From an uncultured Pelagibacteraceae bacterium (GTDB lineage Bacteria > Pseudomonadota > Alphaproteobacteria > Pelagibacterales > Pelagibacteraceae), in NCBI GenBank assembly GCA_902624495.1, contig CACNYH010000003.1, positions 1 through 47,575 on the forward strand: a stretch of 47,575 bases of DNA, given 5' to 3'. Below are positions 34,688-42,856 of this stretch, one piece after another. Both the position numbers and the translations under genes were made by a program. Under the pieces are notes generated by a model, which saw only the letters and a list, made by a program, of their open reading frames with translations, was not told the origin of the DNA and searched no databases. Numbering within the stretch: position 1 is the stretch's first letter; the number at the start of each line of letters is the position of its first letter.

Positions 34688-34713
34688 AAAAAAAAAGCCC
34701 AGCTAAACTGGGC
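34688..34713 (-). terminator. metX: intrinsic terminator of the metX riboswitch
   Basis: On the minus strand GCCCAG (34708-34713), loop TTTAG and CTGGGC (34697-34702) form a 6-bp G-C-rich stem followed by nine T (34688-34696). The T-run ends two bases before the metX ATG. A competing 7-bp pairing is visible: AGCTAAA in the 3' part of the aptamer (34722-34728) can pair with TTTAGCT (34701-34707), which covers the terminator loop and two bases of the 3' stem. Confidence 0.9.
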
Positions 34714-34715
34714 AT

Positions 34716-34768
34716 CCCCTTTTTAGCTACATTTATTATGCGCTTGCAATATGGTTAAATCAGCGCAA
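34716..34768 (-). ncRNA. SAM-II riboswitch aptamer
   Basis: The minus strand from 34768 to 34716 closely matches, from memory, the SAM-II aptamer of marine metagenomic metX leaders. P1 is TGCGCT paired with AGCGCA. The conserved GATTTAACC loop lies between the arms, and AATAAATGTAGCTAAAAAGGGG follows. SAM-II folds as an H-type pseudoknot that binds S-adenosylmethionine. Here it lies between a promoter and a terminator ahead of metX, so it should control transcription. Confidence 0.93.
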
Positions 34769-34772
34769 TTAA

Positions 34773-34801
34773 TATTTACTAAATCATCACAAACTTGTCA
34801 A
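34773..34801 (-). promoter_or_regulatory. promoter of metX
   Basis: On the minus strand TTGACA (34796-34801, perfect) and TAAATA (34773-34778) are separated by 17 bases. The riboswitch starts about five bases after the -10, so the transcript should begin at or near the aptamer's 5' end. Confidence 0.8.
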
Positions 34802-34861
34802 TTTTATATACGATAAAGGGCTATAGAAAAACTTAAACAATTTAGATATTACATTAATTAA

Positions 34862-35947
34862 ATGAGATTTCCGAAACCAAATAACATTGTTGCAGAGAAA
34901 TATGTAGCTGGAATGAGCTTATTCAAGAGTAAAATAGCAAAGATTAAATTATCTGCTAATGAGTCTGCTCTTGGCCCTAGCCCAAAAGCAAGAAAACAAT
35001 ACTTAGAAGTTTCAAAAAACTTTGCAAGATACCCTGACTCCGATGGAAACTTTTTAAGAAATACGCTAGCTAAGAAGTTTAAGATTGATAAAAATAGAAT
35101 AATCTTAGGATCAGGTTCTGATCAAATTTTTGAACTTATATGTAAATCGTTCCTAAAGAAAGGAGATGAAGTTATAGTCCCTAAGTTTAGCTTTATAATT
35201 TACCGAATTTACAGCAGAATGAATGGAGCAAAAGTTATTTATTCGAAAGAGGATAATTTTACCGTTTCAGTCAAAGATATCCTAAAAAAAGTTACTAGAA
35301 GAACTAAAATAGTTTTCTTAGCTAACCCAAATAATCCAACTGGAACATATATTCCAAAGAAAGAATTACTCTTTTTAAGAAAAAAACTAAGAAGTGATAT
35401 TTTGTTAGTAGTAGATGATGCTTATTTTGAGTATGTAAAAAATAAAGATTATTTATCTGGTTTAAAAACTTTTACAAATTTTAAAAATGTAGTTATGACA
35501 AGAACTTTTTCAAAAATATATGGTTTAGCAGGTCTCAGAGTGGGCTGGGGATATGGATCAAAAGAAATTATTTCTGCATTAAATAAGGTTAAGCCACCAT
35601 TTAATGTAAGCAGACCAGCTTTGTTTGCAGCTTCTGCTGCTGTAAAAGATAGTACATGGTTGAATAAAGAAATTAAACACGTAAATAAATGGACTAAAAA
35701 AATGTATTCTGAGTTCAAAAAAATGGGAATAGAAACAAATAAAAGTTTTACTAATTTCTTACTCGTAAAATTTGATAAAACTAAAATAAATTCTGCTAAA
35801 GTATTTGGATTACTCGCAAAATCTGGAATATTGGTACGTAAAATGGATGTTTATGGAATAAAAAATTCTTTACGTGTAACCATTGGGACAACATCAGAAA
35901 ATATTGCATTAATGAAAAAAATGAGAAAAATTTTAAATGTTCGGTAA
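34862..35947 (+). CDS. hisC: histidinol-phosphate / aromatic aminotransferase
   Basis: The 361-residue protein is a class I/II PLP aminotransferase of the HisC family. It has LGSGSDQIFELIC, the NPNNPTG motif at 155-161, and the PLP-binding lysine K218 in TRTFSKIYGLAGLRVGWG. HisC acts in histidine synthesis. The neighbour tyrA, a dehydrogenase for prephenate or arogenate, suggests that this copy may transaminate aromatic precursors as well. The two genes overlap by 11 bases. hisC is divergent from the SAM-regulated metX. Confidence 0.9.
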   Translation: MRFPKPNNIVAEKYVAGMSLFKSKIAKIKLSANESALGPSPKARKQYLEVSKNFARYPDSDGNFLRNTLAKKFKIDKNRIILGSGSDQIFELICKSFLKKGDEVIVPKFSFIIYRIYSRMNGAKVIYSKEDNFTVSVKDILKKVTRRTKIVFLANPNNPTGTYIPKKELLFLRKKLRSDILLVVDDAYFEYVKNKDYLSGLKTFTNFKNVVMTRTFSKIYGLAGLRVGWGYGSKEIISALNKVKPPFNVSRPALFAASAAVKDSTWLNKEIKHVNKWTKKMYSEFKKMGIETNKSFTNFLLVKFDKTKINSAKVFGLLAKSGILVRKMDVYGIKNSLRVTIGTTSENIALMKKMRKILNVR

Positions 35948-36833
35948 AATAAGTATCATAGGCTGCGGATTGATTGGTTCCTCAATTCTGAGAGCAACGC
36001 AGGAACAAAAATTAGCTACAAAAATAAGTGTTTACGATAAGTCAAACAAAGTCATAGAATATTTAAAAAAAAATTTTACAGCTGATATTTGTTCTAATGT
36101 AACGGAGACTGTAAAAGATGCAGACTTGATAATAATTTCTGCACCATTAAGCAGTTACAAAGAAATTTTGCTTTCTATAAAATCAAACTTAAAGGAAGGA
36201 TCTATTCTTACTGATACCGGTTCCACTAAAAAAGAAGTAAACAAAATTGTAAACAATTTAGGCCTTAAAAATATTAGTTGGATAGCTTCACACCCAATAG
36301 CTGGAACAGAATATAGCGGACCTGCTGCAGGATTTTCAAGTTTATTTAAAAATAGATGGTGTATTCTTTCAGCTGACAACCAAGTTTCTAAAGATAAAAT
36401 AGAAAATCTAGAAAAATTTTGGTCCAAATTAGGAAGTAAAGTTAAAGCCATGTCATTTGAAGACCATGATTATGTTTTGTCTTTAACAAGTCATCTCCCA
36501 CATGCGGTTGCATACAGCATTGTTAGAACTGCAATTAATAATGAGGACAAATTTAAAAATGATATTATTCAATATAGTGCTGGAGGATTAAGAGATTTTA
36601 CTAGAATTGCTGCTTCAGATCCTTTGATGTGGAAAGATATTTTTATTGATAACAGTGAAAATATATTGAAGGTTTTAGATAATTATTCAAAAAATCTCGA
36701 AGATATTAAAAGTGCTATTAAAAAAAAAGACAGTGAAAAGCTTCTAGAAATATTTTCATCAACTAAAAAAGTAAGAAAAGAAATTATTGAAGCTGGGCAG
36801 GATACAGAGAAACCAGACTTTGGAAGAAAATAA
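35937..36833 (+). CDS. tyrA: prephenate/arogenate dehydrogenase
   Basis: It oxidises prephenate or arogenate with NAD(P)+ for tyrosine synthesis. The 298 residues include the GCGLIGSSI nucleotide loop at 9-17 and the SHPIAGTEYSG motif of the active site. DHDYVLSLTSHLPHAVAYS is a further family stretch. There is no fused chorismate mutase or ACT domain, as is usual for the alphaproteobacterial TyrC type. It overlaps hisC by 11 bases. Its last base is next to the last base of plsC, with no gap between the converging genes. Confidence 0.93.
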   Translation: MFGKISIIGCGLIGSSILRATQEQKLATKISVYDKSNKVIEYLKKNFTADICSNVTETVKDADLIIISAPLSSYKEILLSIKSNLKEGSILTDTGSTKKEVNKIVNNLGLKNISWIASHPIAGTEYSGPAAGFSSLFKNRWCILSADNQVSKDKIENLEKFWSKLGSKVKAMSFEDHDYVLSLTSHLPHAVAYSIVRTAINNEDKFKNDIIQYSAGGLRDFTRIAASDPLMWKDIFIDNSENILKVLDNYSKNLEDIKSAIKKKDSEKLLEIFSSTKKVRKEIIEAGQDTEKPDFGRK

Positions 36834-37541
36834 TTAATAATATTTTTTTATTTCAGAATAAATTTTGTTTTCAATTTCTTTTATAAATTCATCATTGTCT
36901 TTACCAGGCATAATAGGGTCTAGAAATGAAATATGAATATCACCTGAAAATTTCATAAAACTATTTTTCGGCCAAACCTGTCCTGTATTCAATGCGACTG
37001 GAATACAGGGTAAATTCAATGCTTTATATATCCGACCAACTCCTTTTTTAAAGGGAGGCTGTTCGTCTAATTTTACTCTTGTCCCCTGAGGAAATATTAA
37101 AAGTGGTCTTTTATTTTTTTCTAATCTTTCTTTTATTTTATCAAAAAAATTTAAATTTTCTTTAGTGGTAGTCTCTCTAATGATTGCTACAGAACCAATT
37201 TTTCTTAAATACCAACCAAACAAAGGTATATTTAAAAGTTCTTTTTTTAAAATAAAAATTGGACTATCTAACGGAATTTGTAATGCAAAAGTTTCAAACA
37301 TTGATTGATGGGCGGAGGCAACAAAAAATTGATCAACTTTTTTTAAATTTTCTTCACCATGAAAAATTACTTTAGTATTCATTACAAGTTTTAAAATTAA
37401 AACAATATATTTTGCTGATAACCTTCCAAAAAAAATAGTAAATTTTTCTGGAAGAACTAATGTTGGTATTGCTAATATGAAAATTAAAATAAGTCCCACG
37501 TATAGGAAGATATTAAAAATTAAGGATTTAATAAATTGCAT
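36834..37541 (-). CDS. plsC: 1-acyl-sn-glycerol-3-phosphate acyltransferase (PlsC-like)
   Basis: PlsC acylates lysophosphatidate in phospholipid synthesis. The 235-residue protein has an N-terminal membrane anchor (about 8-30). The acyltransferase motif HX4E appears at H78-E83 (HQSMFE), where many family members have HX4D. FPQGTR is at 150-155. The E in place of D is seen in related alphaproteobacterial members, so the enzyme is probably active. The gene shares a base with lysA upstream at 37541 and converges on tyrA without any spacer. Confidence 0.88.
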   Translation of the reverse strand: MQFIKSLIFNIFLYVGLILIFILAIPTLVLPEKFTIFFGRLSAKYIVLILKLVMNTKVIFHGEENLKKVDQFFVASAHQSMFETFALQIPLDSPIFILKKELLNIPLFGWYLRKIGSVAIIRETTTKENLNFFDKIKERLEKNKRPLLIFPQGTRVKLDEQPPFKKGVGRIYKALNLPCIPVALNTGQVWPKNSFMKFSGDIHISFLDPIMPGKDNDEFIKEIENKIYSEIKKYY

Positions 37542-38770
37542 TAAGAATTAATCAATTTTTGTAAATTTTGTTTTTTTCTAATGTATTTGAATTTATTTTT
37601 ATTGATTAAAATTTCAGCGATTAAAGGTCTTGTATTATAATTTGATGATAATGAAGAGCCATACGCACCAACATTTGTAATTGCCACAAAGTCATTCTCA
37701 ATCAATTTTTGATATTTTCTATAAACTCCAAATTTACAAGTGCTTTCACATATTGGCCCTACAAATTCAATTGCACTTTTCATTTTGGATGAATTTTTAG
37801 TTATAGGAATAATTTTATGGAATGCATCGTATAAAGCTGGTCGCATAAAATCGTTCATTCCAGCGTCTAAGATTATAAAGTTTTTATTTACTCCCTTCTT
37901 TATAAATTGAACTTTAGAGATAAGTAAGCCGGTATTTCCAATAATGGATCTACCAGGTTCAAAAATAATTTTACAATTAAGTTTTGTTGCAAAATTATTT
38001 ACTAATTTTGCGTAATTATTTAATCTAATTGGTTTTTCATTATCACTATAATTAATTCCAAAACCTCCTCCTAAATCGACATATTTTAAATTTATTTTTA
38101 GTTCCTTAATTAATTTATTCATTACATTAAGTGTCTTTTTAAAGGGCCCATCATTTAAAATTTGGCTCCCTATATGAACACTTAATGCCTCAAGTTTTAT
38201 ATTTTTAAACTTATTTATCTCTCTTAAGAAAGACTTAAAATTTTTTATTGATAAACCAAATTTATTATCTGCTTTACCAGTAGATATATTTTTATGTGTT
38301 TTTGCATCGACATTAGGATTTAACCTAAAGCCAATGGAAACTTTTTTTCTTAAATTTTTTGCTAATTTGTTAACTAATTTCGCTTCACTCTCAGACTCAC
38401 AGTTGATCAATAAAATTTTTTTATTAATTGCTATTTTTAACTCCTCCTCAGACTTACCAACTCCCGAAAAAACGATTTTTTTTGGTTTAATGCCTGCTTT
38501 AAGAGCTTTTAATAGTTCTCCACCAGACACAACATCTGCTCCAGCACCAAGTTTACCTAAAATTCTTAAAATATTTGTATTACTATTAGATTTTGCAGCA
38601 AAACATATTAAAGGATTAGTCTTTTTAAATGTTTTTACAAAATTTAAATAATTAGAAACTATTTGATTTTCAGAATAAATATAAAAAGGAGTTTTATTTT
38701 TCTTTAAAAAATTCTGGATAGATACTCGCTCCAGAAATAAATTTTTACCTACATATCTTAAATTTTGCAT
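37541..38770 (-). CDS. lysA: diaminopimelate decarboxylase
   Basis: LysA decarboxylates meso-diaminopimelate to lysine. The 409-residue protein has a PLP-barrel fold with the cofactor lysine K60 in CFAAKSNSN. Further family motifs are GAGADVVSGGEL, the SVHIGSQ segment, DLGGGFGINY, and EPGRSIIGNTG. The GPICESTCKFG motif contains the catalytic cysteine. It lies directly after a small lipoprotein and argH, an arrangement typical of alphaproteobacteria. It shares a base with plsC. Confidence 0.96.
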   Translation of the reverse strand: MQNLRYVGKNLFLERVSIQNFLKKNKTPFYIYSENQIVSNYLNFVKTFKKTNPLICFAAKSNSNTNILRILGKLGAGADVVSGGELLKALKAGIKPKKIVFSGVGKSEEELKIAINKKILLINCESESEAKLVNKLAKNLRKKVSIGFRLNPNVDAKTHKNISTGKADNKFGLSIKNFKSFLREINKFKNIKLEALSVHIGSQILNDGPFKKTLNVMNKLIKELKINLKYVDLGGGFGINYSDNEKPIRLNNYAKLVNNFATKLNCKIIFEPGRSIIGNTGLLISKVQFIKKGVNKNFIILDAGMNDFMRPALYDAFHKIIPITKNSSKMKSAIEFVGPICESTCKFGVYRKYQKLIENDFVAITNVGAYGSSLSSNYNTRPLIAEILINKNKFKYIRKKQNLQKLINS

Positions 38771-38774
38771 AAGA

Positions 38775-38885
38775 TTATAAAATTATTTGTATATGATTAA
38801 ATTTTCCTTGATACTTTGGCTCTGATTTCTTTCCACATCCATAGAGAGTTAAAATTATTATACAAATTAATACCAATATTTTCAT
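38775..38885 (-). CDS. small lipoprotein between argH and lysA, LptM-like
   Basis: A 36-residue frame on the minus strand starts at 38885. Its ATG overlaps the argH stop (ATGA), and a GGAGG at 38890-38894 lies four bases upstream, a strong ribosome site for such AT-rich DNA. The protein has a short hydrophobic signal, MKILVLICIIILTLYGC, with a lipobox and cysteine 17. CGKKSEPKY follows, resembling the CGxKGPLY start of LptM/YifL-type lipoproteins. The mature part has only about 20 residues. In many alphaproteobacteria a similar lipoprotein sits between argH and lysA. Function in LPS-transporter assembly is an inference from that family. Confidence 0.78.
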   Translation of the reverse strand: MKILVLICIIILTLYGCGKKSEPKYQGKFNHIQIIL

Positions 38886-40264
38886 TTTACCTCCTTTTTA
38901 TATTTTTTAATCATTGCTTTAACATTAGCAGTAGAAGTTCCTCCATAGGATTTTTTTGAGTTCATGGAATTATTTACATCAAATATCTTTAGCACATTTT
39001 TATCTAAATTTTTGTAAACTTTCACTATTTCTTGTAAAGACAACTCAGATAACAATTTATTTTTCTTTTCGGCGTAATTCACTAATTTTGCTGCAACCGC
39101 ATAAGAATCTCTAAAAGTGAGTTTCTTTTCCTTTACCAAATAATCAGCAAAATCAGTAGCCGTGGTAAAACCTTCATTAGCCATTTTGAGCATATTTTTT
39201 TTATTCGGCTTTATTGAATTCACTAACTCAAGACTTAAAACCAATGAGTTATTTAAAGTATCAAATCCATCAAAAACAAGTTTTTTATCATCTTGAAGAT
39301 CCTTAAAATAAGACATTGGGAGCCCCTTCATTATAGTAAGCATCGAATTTAAATTCCCATAGTTCAAACCAACTCTACCTCTGATTAATTCAGCAGGGTC
39401 AGGATTTTTCTTTTGTGGCATTATCGATGAACCAGTCAACATACTGTCATCAAATGAAATTAAATTAAAAGCATTTGAATTAAAAATTATAAAATCTTCA
39501 GCTAATCTAGATAAATGCATAGCACATAAAGCAGAGGCATATAAAAAATCTACTGCAAAGTCTCTGTCTGCAACAGAGTCTATTGAATTATCAGTTGGTT
39601 TCTTAAAACCAAGTTGTCTTGAAGTATAATTTCTATCTATTTTATAAGAAGTTCCAGCTAGTGCGGCTGAACCTAATGGGCACTCATCTAAAAGTTTTAT
39701 ATTATTTTCTAATCTTTTTTTATCTCTTTTGAACATTTCAAAGTAAGACAGAAGATAATGTGCAAATGAAATAGGTTGAGCATTCTTAAGATGTGTTAAG
39801 CCAGGCATAACAGTATCAACATTTTTCTCTGCTTTTTTGATTAAAATTTTCATTAAAGAGTTAATGTTAGCTATAGTTTCTTTTGATGATTTTTTAATCC
39901 ATAATTTGAAATCTGTAACAACTTGATCATTTCTTGATCTAGCTGTGTGCAAAAAACCTGCTGAAGGACCAATTAATTCAAATAATTTTTTTTCTATATT
40001 CAAATGTATGTCCTCAAATTTTTCTTGAAATTTAAACTTTCCCTTATCAATCTGTGATTTAATTTTTTTAAGACCATTGATAATTTTAGACCCTTCTTTT
40101 TTTCCAATAATCTTTTGTTTAACGAGCATTTTGGTATGAACAATAGACGCAGCTATATCTTGCTCATAAAGTCTTTTGTCTGCACTTATAGATGAGCCTA
40201 TTTTTTGAAAAGAAAGTGATGCCTTTCCCTTTAGTCTATTCGCCCAAACAGTTTTATTTTTCAT
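38882..40264 (-). CDS. argH: argininosuccinate lyase
   Basis: ArgH splits argininosuccinate into arginine and fumarate, the last step of arginine synthesis. The 460-residue protein shows FEDIHLNIEKKL, HTARSRNDQV, the TPGL-like PGLTHLKNAQP, and the fumarase/aspartase superfamily signature GSSIMPQKKNPD. The length is normal. The stop overlaps the start of the small lipoprotein (ATGA). It is divergent from the tlpA-like gene, 30 bases away. Confidence 0.97.
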   Translation of the reverse strand: MKNKTVWANRLKGKASLSFQKIGSSISADKRLYEQDIAASIVHTKMLVKQKIIGKKEGSKIINGLKKIKSQIDKGKFKFQEKFEDIHLNIEKKLFELIGPSAGFLHTARSRNDQVVTDFKLWIKKSSKETIANINSLMKILIKKAEKNVDTVMPGLTHLKNAQPISFAHYLLSYFEMFKRDKKRLENNIKLLDECPLGSAALAGTSYKIDRNYTSRQLGFKKPTDNSIDSVADRDFAVDFLYASALCAMHLSRLAEDFIIFNSNAFNLISFDDSMLTGSSIMPQKKNPDPAELIRGRVGLNYGNLNSMLTIMKGLPMSYFKDLQDDKKLVFDGFDTLNNSLVLSLELVNSIKPNKKNMLKMANEGFTTATDFADYLVKEKKLTFRDSYAVAAKLVNYAEKKNKLLSELSLQEIVKVYKNLDKNVLKIFDVNNSMNSKKSYGGTSTANVKAMIKKYKKEVK

Positions 40265-40294
40265 TTTACTATGTTATCTACAATTTAAATTAAT

Positions 40295-40822
40295 ATGAAA
40301 ATTAGTAAATCTTTTAAAATCTATATTCACATAATAGTTTTATCTCTTGTTAGCCAAAATCTTACTGGAGCAGAAGATTTTTCAAAAAATGTTATTATCC
40401 ACGAAAAACCTCAAATTATTAGCGAACTCAAATTTAAAGACTCAAATCTTCAAGATGTTGATTTAATAAACAAAAGAGGCAAGATCATGATAATAAATTT
40501 TTGGGCTACATGGTGTGCGCCGTGTCGAAAAGAAATGCCCTCTTTAGAAAAACTAGGCACTAAGTTACCAGAAATTGAAATTTTTGCAGTGAATATGGAA
40601 AAACCAAATAATATAAAAGTAGATAAATTTTTTAAAGATATAGGAGTAAAAGATCTAAAAACTTATTACGATCCTGAATTGAGATTAGTCAAAGGGTTCA
40701 AATTAAGAGGCTTACCTACAAGCATATTAATTAATAAAGAAGGTAAAGAATTCGGAAAAGTGATCGGTGAAATCGATTTTGCTAGCGAGGAATTTATTAA
40801 ACTTTTAGGAAAATATATTTAG
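40295..40822 (+). CDS. TlpA-like periplasmic thioredoxin
   Basis: The 175-residue protein begins with a signal or membrane anchor (about 8-25). A thioredoxin fold follows, with the active site C74-A-P-C77 in FWATWCAPCRKEMPSL and the cis-proline in GLPTSIL. TlpA/ResA-type proteins reduce periplasmic disulfides, often for cytochrome c or cytochrome oxidase maturation. The gene is divergent from argH, as in many alphaproteobacteria. It overlaps the next gene by four bases tail to tail. Without a cognate partner in view, its substrate is unknown. Confidence 0.88.
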   Translation: MKISKSFKIYIHIIVLSLVSQNLTGAEDFSKNVIIHEKPQIISELKFKDSNLQDVDLINKRGKIMIINFWATWCAPCRKEMPSLEKLGTKLPEIEIFAVNMEKPNNIKVDKFFKDIGVKDLKTYYDPELRLVKGFKLRGLPTSILINKEGKEFGKVIGEIDFASEEFIKLLGKYI

Positions 40823-41019
40823 TCTTTAAAAAAATAGGCAAGTAAAACTAAAACAATAATTGCAATAAATTGTAACAATACTCTTAACTGCATAAGTTTA
40901 TTTGAATATTTTTTACTAGTACTTCCACCTTTAAATAAAGTATAAATACCCATTATTAAAACTATTGCAACAGCACCTAATAAAGTGAAACCTATAAAGT
41001 TAAATAAAAATTCTGACAT
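40819..41019 (-). CDS. small HIG1-type twin-transmembrane protein
   Basis: The 66-residue protein has two hydrophobic spans (about 8-27 and 46-63). A loop carries KKYSNKLMQLRVLLQFIAI, similar to the HIG1 domain pattern NKLMRxRVxxQ. Bacterial HIG1-type proteins are linked to the respiratory chain, as mitochondrial HIG1 is to cytochrome oxidase, but this gene has no proven role. It overlaps the tlpA-like gene by four bases and is divergent from the esterase gene with a 15-base gap. Confidence 0.8.
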   Translation of the reverse strand: MSEFLFNFIGFTLLGAVAIVLIMGIYTLFKGGSTSKKYSNKLMQLRVLLQFIAIIVLVLLAYFFKD

Positions 41020-41034
41020 TCGTATTTTATCTAT

Positions 41035-41688
41035 ATGACCTTTTCATTAAATACAATTATTTTAGAGCCACTTTCTAAAGAAAAACCAAAGAATGCAGTA
41101 ATTCTTTGCCACGGTTATGGTGGAGATGGAAAAGATATTTCAATTTTAGCCAGTTATTGGAGAGCACACCTGCCAGACACTATTATAATTTGTCCAGACG
41201 CTCCTGAAAAATGTGCAGCAAGCCCAACGGGATTTCAATGGTTTGACTTAATGGATCAAAGCCCTGAACAAATTTTATCAAAATCTTTAGTGGCTGAGAA
41301 TAAACTTAATAAATTAATAGATGAAGTGAAAGAAAAATATGATTTGAAAGCTAATGATATTATTATTGGAGGTTTTAGCCAGGGCTGTATGATAACTTTA
41401 CAAACTGGAATAAAAAGAAAAGACACTGTAAATTCTATTGTCGGATATTCTGGGAGAATTATAAGTACAGAACATTTATCTAAAAATATAGTTTCTAGAC
41501 CCAATATTATCTTAATGCATGGAGATCTTGATCAAGTTGTTCCTATAGAATCACTGCTTGAAGCTAAAGAATTTTTTGGAAAAAATAATTACGAAATTGA
41601 AACAAAAATATTTAAACACTGTGAACATCGTATACCTACTGAAGGGTCAAGTTTGGGTCTACAATTCATTAAAAAACATTTTAATTAA
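41035..41688 (+). CDS. phospholipase/carboxylesterase-type alpha/beta hydrolase
   Basis: The 217-residue protein belongs to the carboxylesterase/thioesterase group of alpha/beta hydrolases. It has the oxyanion HGYGGDG region at 26-32 and the nucleophile S115 in GGFSQGC. The acid is D165 in HGDLDQVVP and the histidine is H197. Members hydrolyse short acyl esters or act as thioesterases. The substrate cannot be read from sequence. It has no signal peptide and is probably cytoplasmic. It starts a plus-strand pair with the HNH gene. Confidence 0.88.
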   Translation: MTFSLNTIILEPLSKEKPKNAVILCHGYGGDGKDISILASYWRAHLPDTIIICPDAPEKCAASPTGFQWFDLMDQSPEQILSKSLVAENKLNKLIDEVKEKYDLKANDIIIGGFSQGCMITLQTGIKRKDTVNSIVGYSGRIISTEHLSKNIVSRPNIILMHGDLDQVVPIESLLEAKEFFGKNNYEIETKIFKHCEHRIPTEGSSLGLQFIKKHFN

Positions 41689-41696
41689 TAACTATT

Positions 41697-41726
41697 TTGA
41701 CTGTTACATAATTATAACTTGATAAA
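41697..41726 (+). promoter_or_regulatory. possible promoter for the HNH gene
   Basis: TTGACT at 41697-41702 is followed 18 bases later by GATAAA at 41721-41726, in the 64-base gap before 41753. The -35 is good and the -10 is weak. Confidence 0.3.
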
Positions 41727-41752
41727 ATTTTTCTTATCAGTTAGCTTTAAGT

Positions 41753-42322
41753 ATGATTATTTCTTCTGCAGACAAAGTTCCTTTAGAAAAGTGTCCAGCA
41801 TTAGTTCTCAATGCTGATTTTAGACCTTTAAGTTATTATCCACTTTCTATTTGGTGTTGGCAAGATGCAGTTAAATCAGTTTTTTTAGATAGAGTAAGTA
41901 TCGTTTCAAATTACAAACGAAAAATTAGAAGCCCATCTTTTGAAATGAATTTACCAAGCGTAATAGCTTTAAAAAATTTTATTCAACCATCAAAAAATCC
42001 AAACTTCACAAGATTTAATGTTTTTTTAAGAGACAAGTTTACTTGTCAATATTGTGGAGATAAAAAAGATTTAACTTTCGATCACCTTCTTCCAAAATCC
42101 AAAGGTGGTCTAACTGATTGGAACAACGTAGTTACAGCTTGTTCCAGTTGTAACGTTAAAAAAGGTGGTAAACTTTATAAAGACTGTGATTTAAAATTAA
42201 CCAACAAGCCTTACGCTCCTACTGTAGAAGACCTTCACAGAAATGGTAGAAATTTTCCGCCTAATTTTTTACACGAAAGTTGGATGGACTATCTTTATTG
42301 GGATATCGAATTAGAACCGTAA
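41753..42322 (+). CDS. HNH endonuclease-family protein
   Basis: The 189-residue protein has an HNH zinc finger from about 93 to 140. It contains CQYC (C98, C101), the active DH pair at 110-111, NN at 124-125, and CSSC (C130, C133). An N-terminal domain of about 90 residues (ALVLNADFRPLSYYPLSIW, FLDRVSIVSNY) is typical of a widely conserved alphaproteobacterial HNH group. The cellular role is not known. It is not linked to any mobile element here, so it looks like a housekeeping gene. Its stop abuts the end of coq7. Confidence 0.88.
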   Translation: MIISSADKVPLEKCPALVLNADFRPLSYYPLSIWCWQDAVKSVFLDRVSIVSNYKRKIRSPSFEMNLPSVIALKNFIQPSKNPNFTRFNVFLRDKFTCQYCGDKKDLTFDHLLPKSKGGLTDWNNVVTACSSCNVKKGGKLYKDCDLKLTNKPYAPTVEDLHRNGRNFPPNFLHESWMDYLYWDIELEP

Positions 42323-42856
42323 TTAAATTTTTTCAGAAATTGTAATAGCTATTCTTGATGAAGTTTTGATAACTTTATCTAACACCCCAAATAAACCTTT
42401 TTTTGTTGCACCATTGTCATAAGCTATATCTTTATGATCAAGTTCATCTTGTCTAAACTTCATAATTTTCTTTTTTAACTCTTCCTCATCTTTTCCAAGT
42501 TTATATGTTTGATCTTTATAATGACCATCAATTACCTCTTCAACTGAGGCAGTACATAACATAGCTGCTCTCTCACCGAGCATAGCTGTCCCAAAACCTA
42601 AGGTGACTCCCATTAAATCCCAAAGAGGTAAAAGTTTAGTTGGCTGTATATTTCTCTTTTTAATTTCGTTATCAAAGTATTCGTAATGCTCTCTTTCGTG
42701 TTCCTTCATCTCTTCAATTTTTCTTTTTAAAGAAGCGTTTTGTTTGAAGGTTTTTAGAGCAAGTAGCTGACCTTCGTAAATTTTAATAGCACCACGTTCT
42801 CCAGCATGATCTACTCTTATAATCTCTTCTAAAGTTTTTTTATTAGTTTTTTCCAT
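42323..42856 (-). CDS. coq7: demethoxyubiquinone hydroxylase
   Basis: Coq7 is a di-iron hydroxylase that makes the last ring hydroxyl of ubiquinone. The 177-residue protein has the iron ligands in the expected order: E20 (DHAGERGA), E54-x-x-H57 (EREH), a glutamate at 106 or 107 (ASVEEV), and E138-x-x-H141 (DELDH). Ubiquinone is the electron acceptor for the succinate dehydrogenase of this window. It overlaps dsbB by 14 bases and abuts the HNH gene with no spacer. Confidence 0.95.
   Translation of the reverse strand: MEKTNKKTLEEIIRVDHAGERGAIKIYEGQLLALKTFKQNASLKRKIEEMKEHEREHYEYFDNEIKKRNIQPTKLLPLWDLMGVTLGFGTAMLGERAAMLCTASVEEVIDGHYKDQTYKLGKDEEELKKKIMKFRQDELDHKDIAYDNGATKKGLFGVLDKVIKTSSRIAITISEKI

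Noticed and set aside
34686..34715. Longer metX start at 34715 giving ten extra residues
   Set aside because: It would place the start inside the riboswitch terminator hairpin and the extra residues do not match the MetX family. ATG at 34685 is better.
41753..42322. HNH gene as a homing endonuclease or defence element
   Set aside because: There is no intron, intein, repeat or defence partner nearby, and the N-terminal domain matches a conserved chromosomal alphaproteobacterial group.
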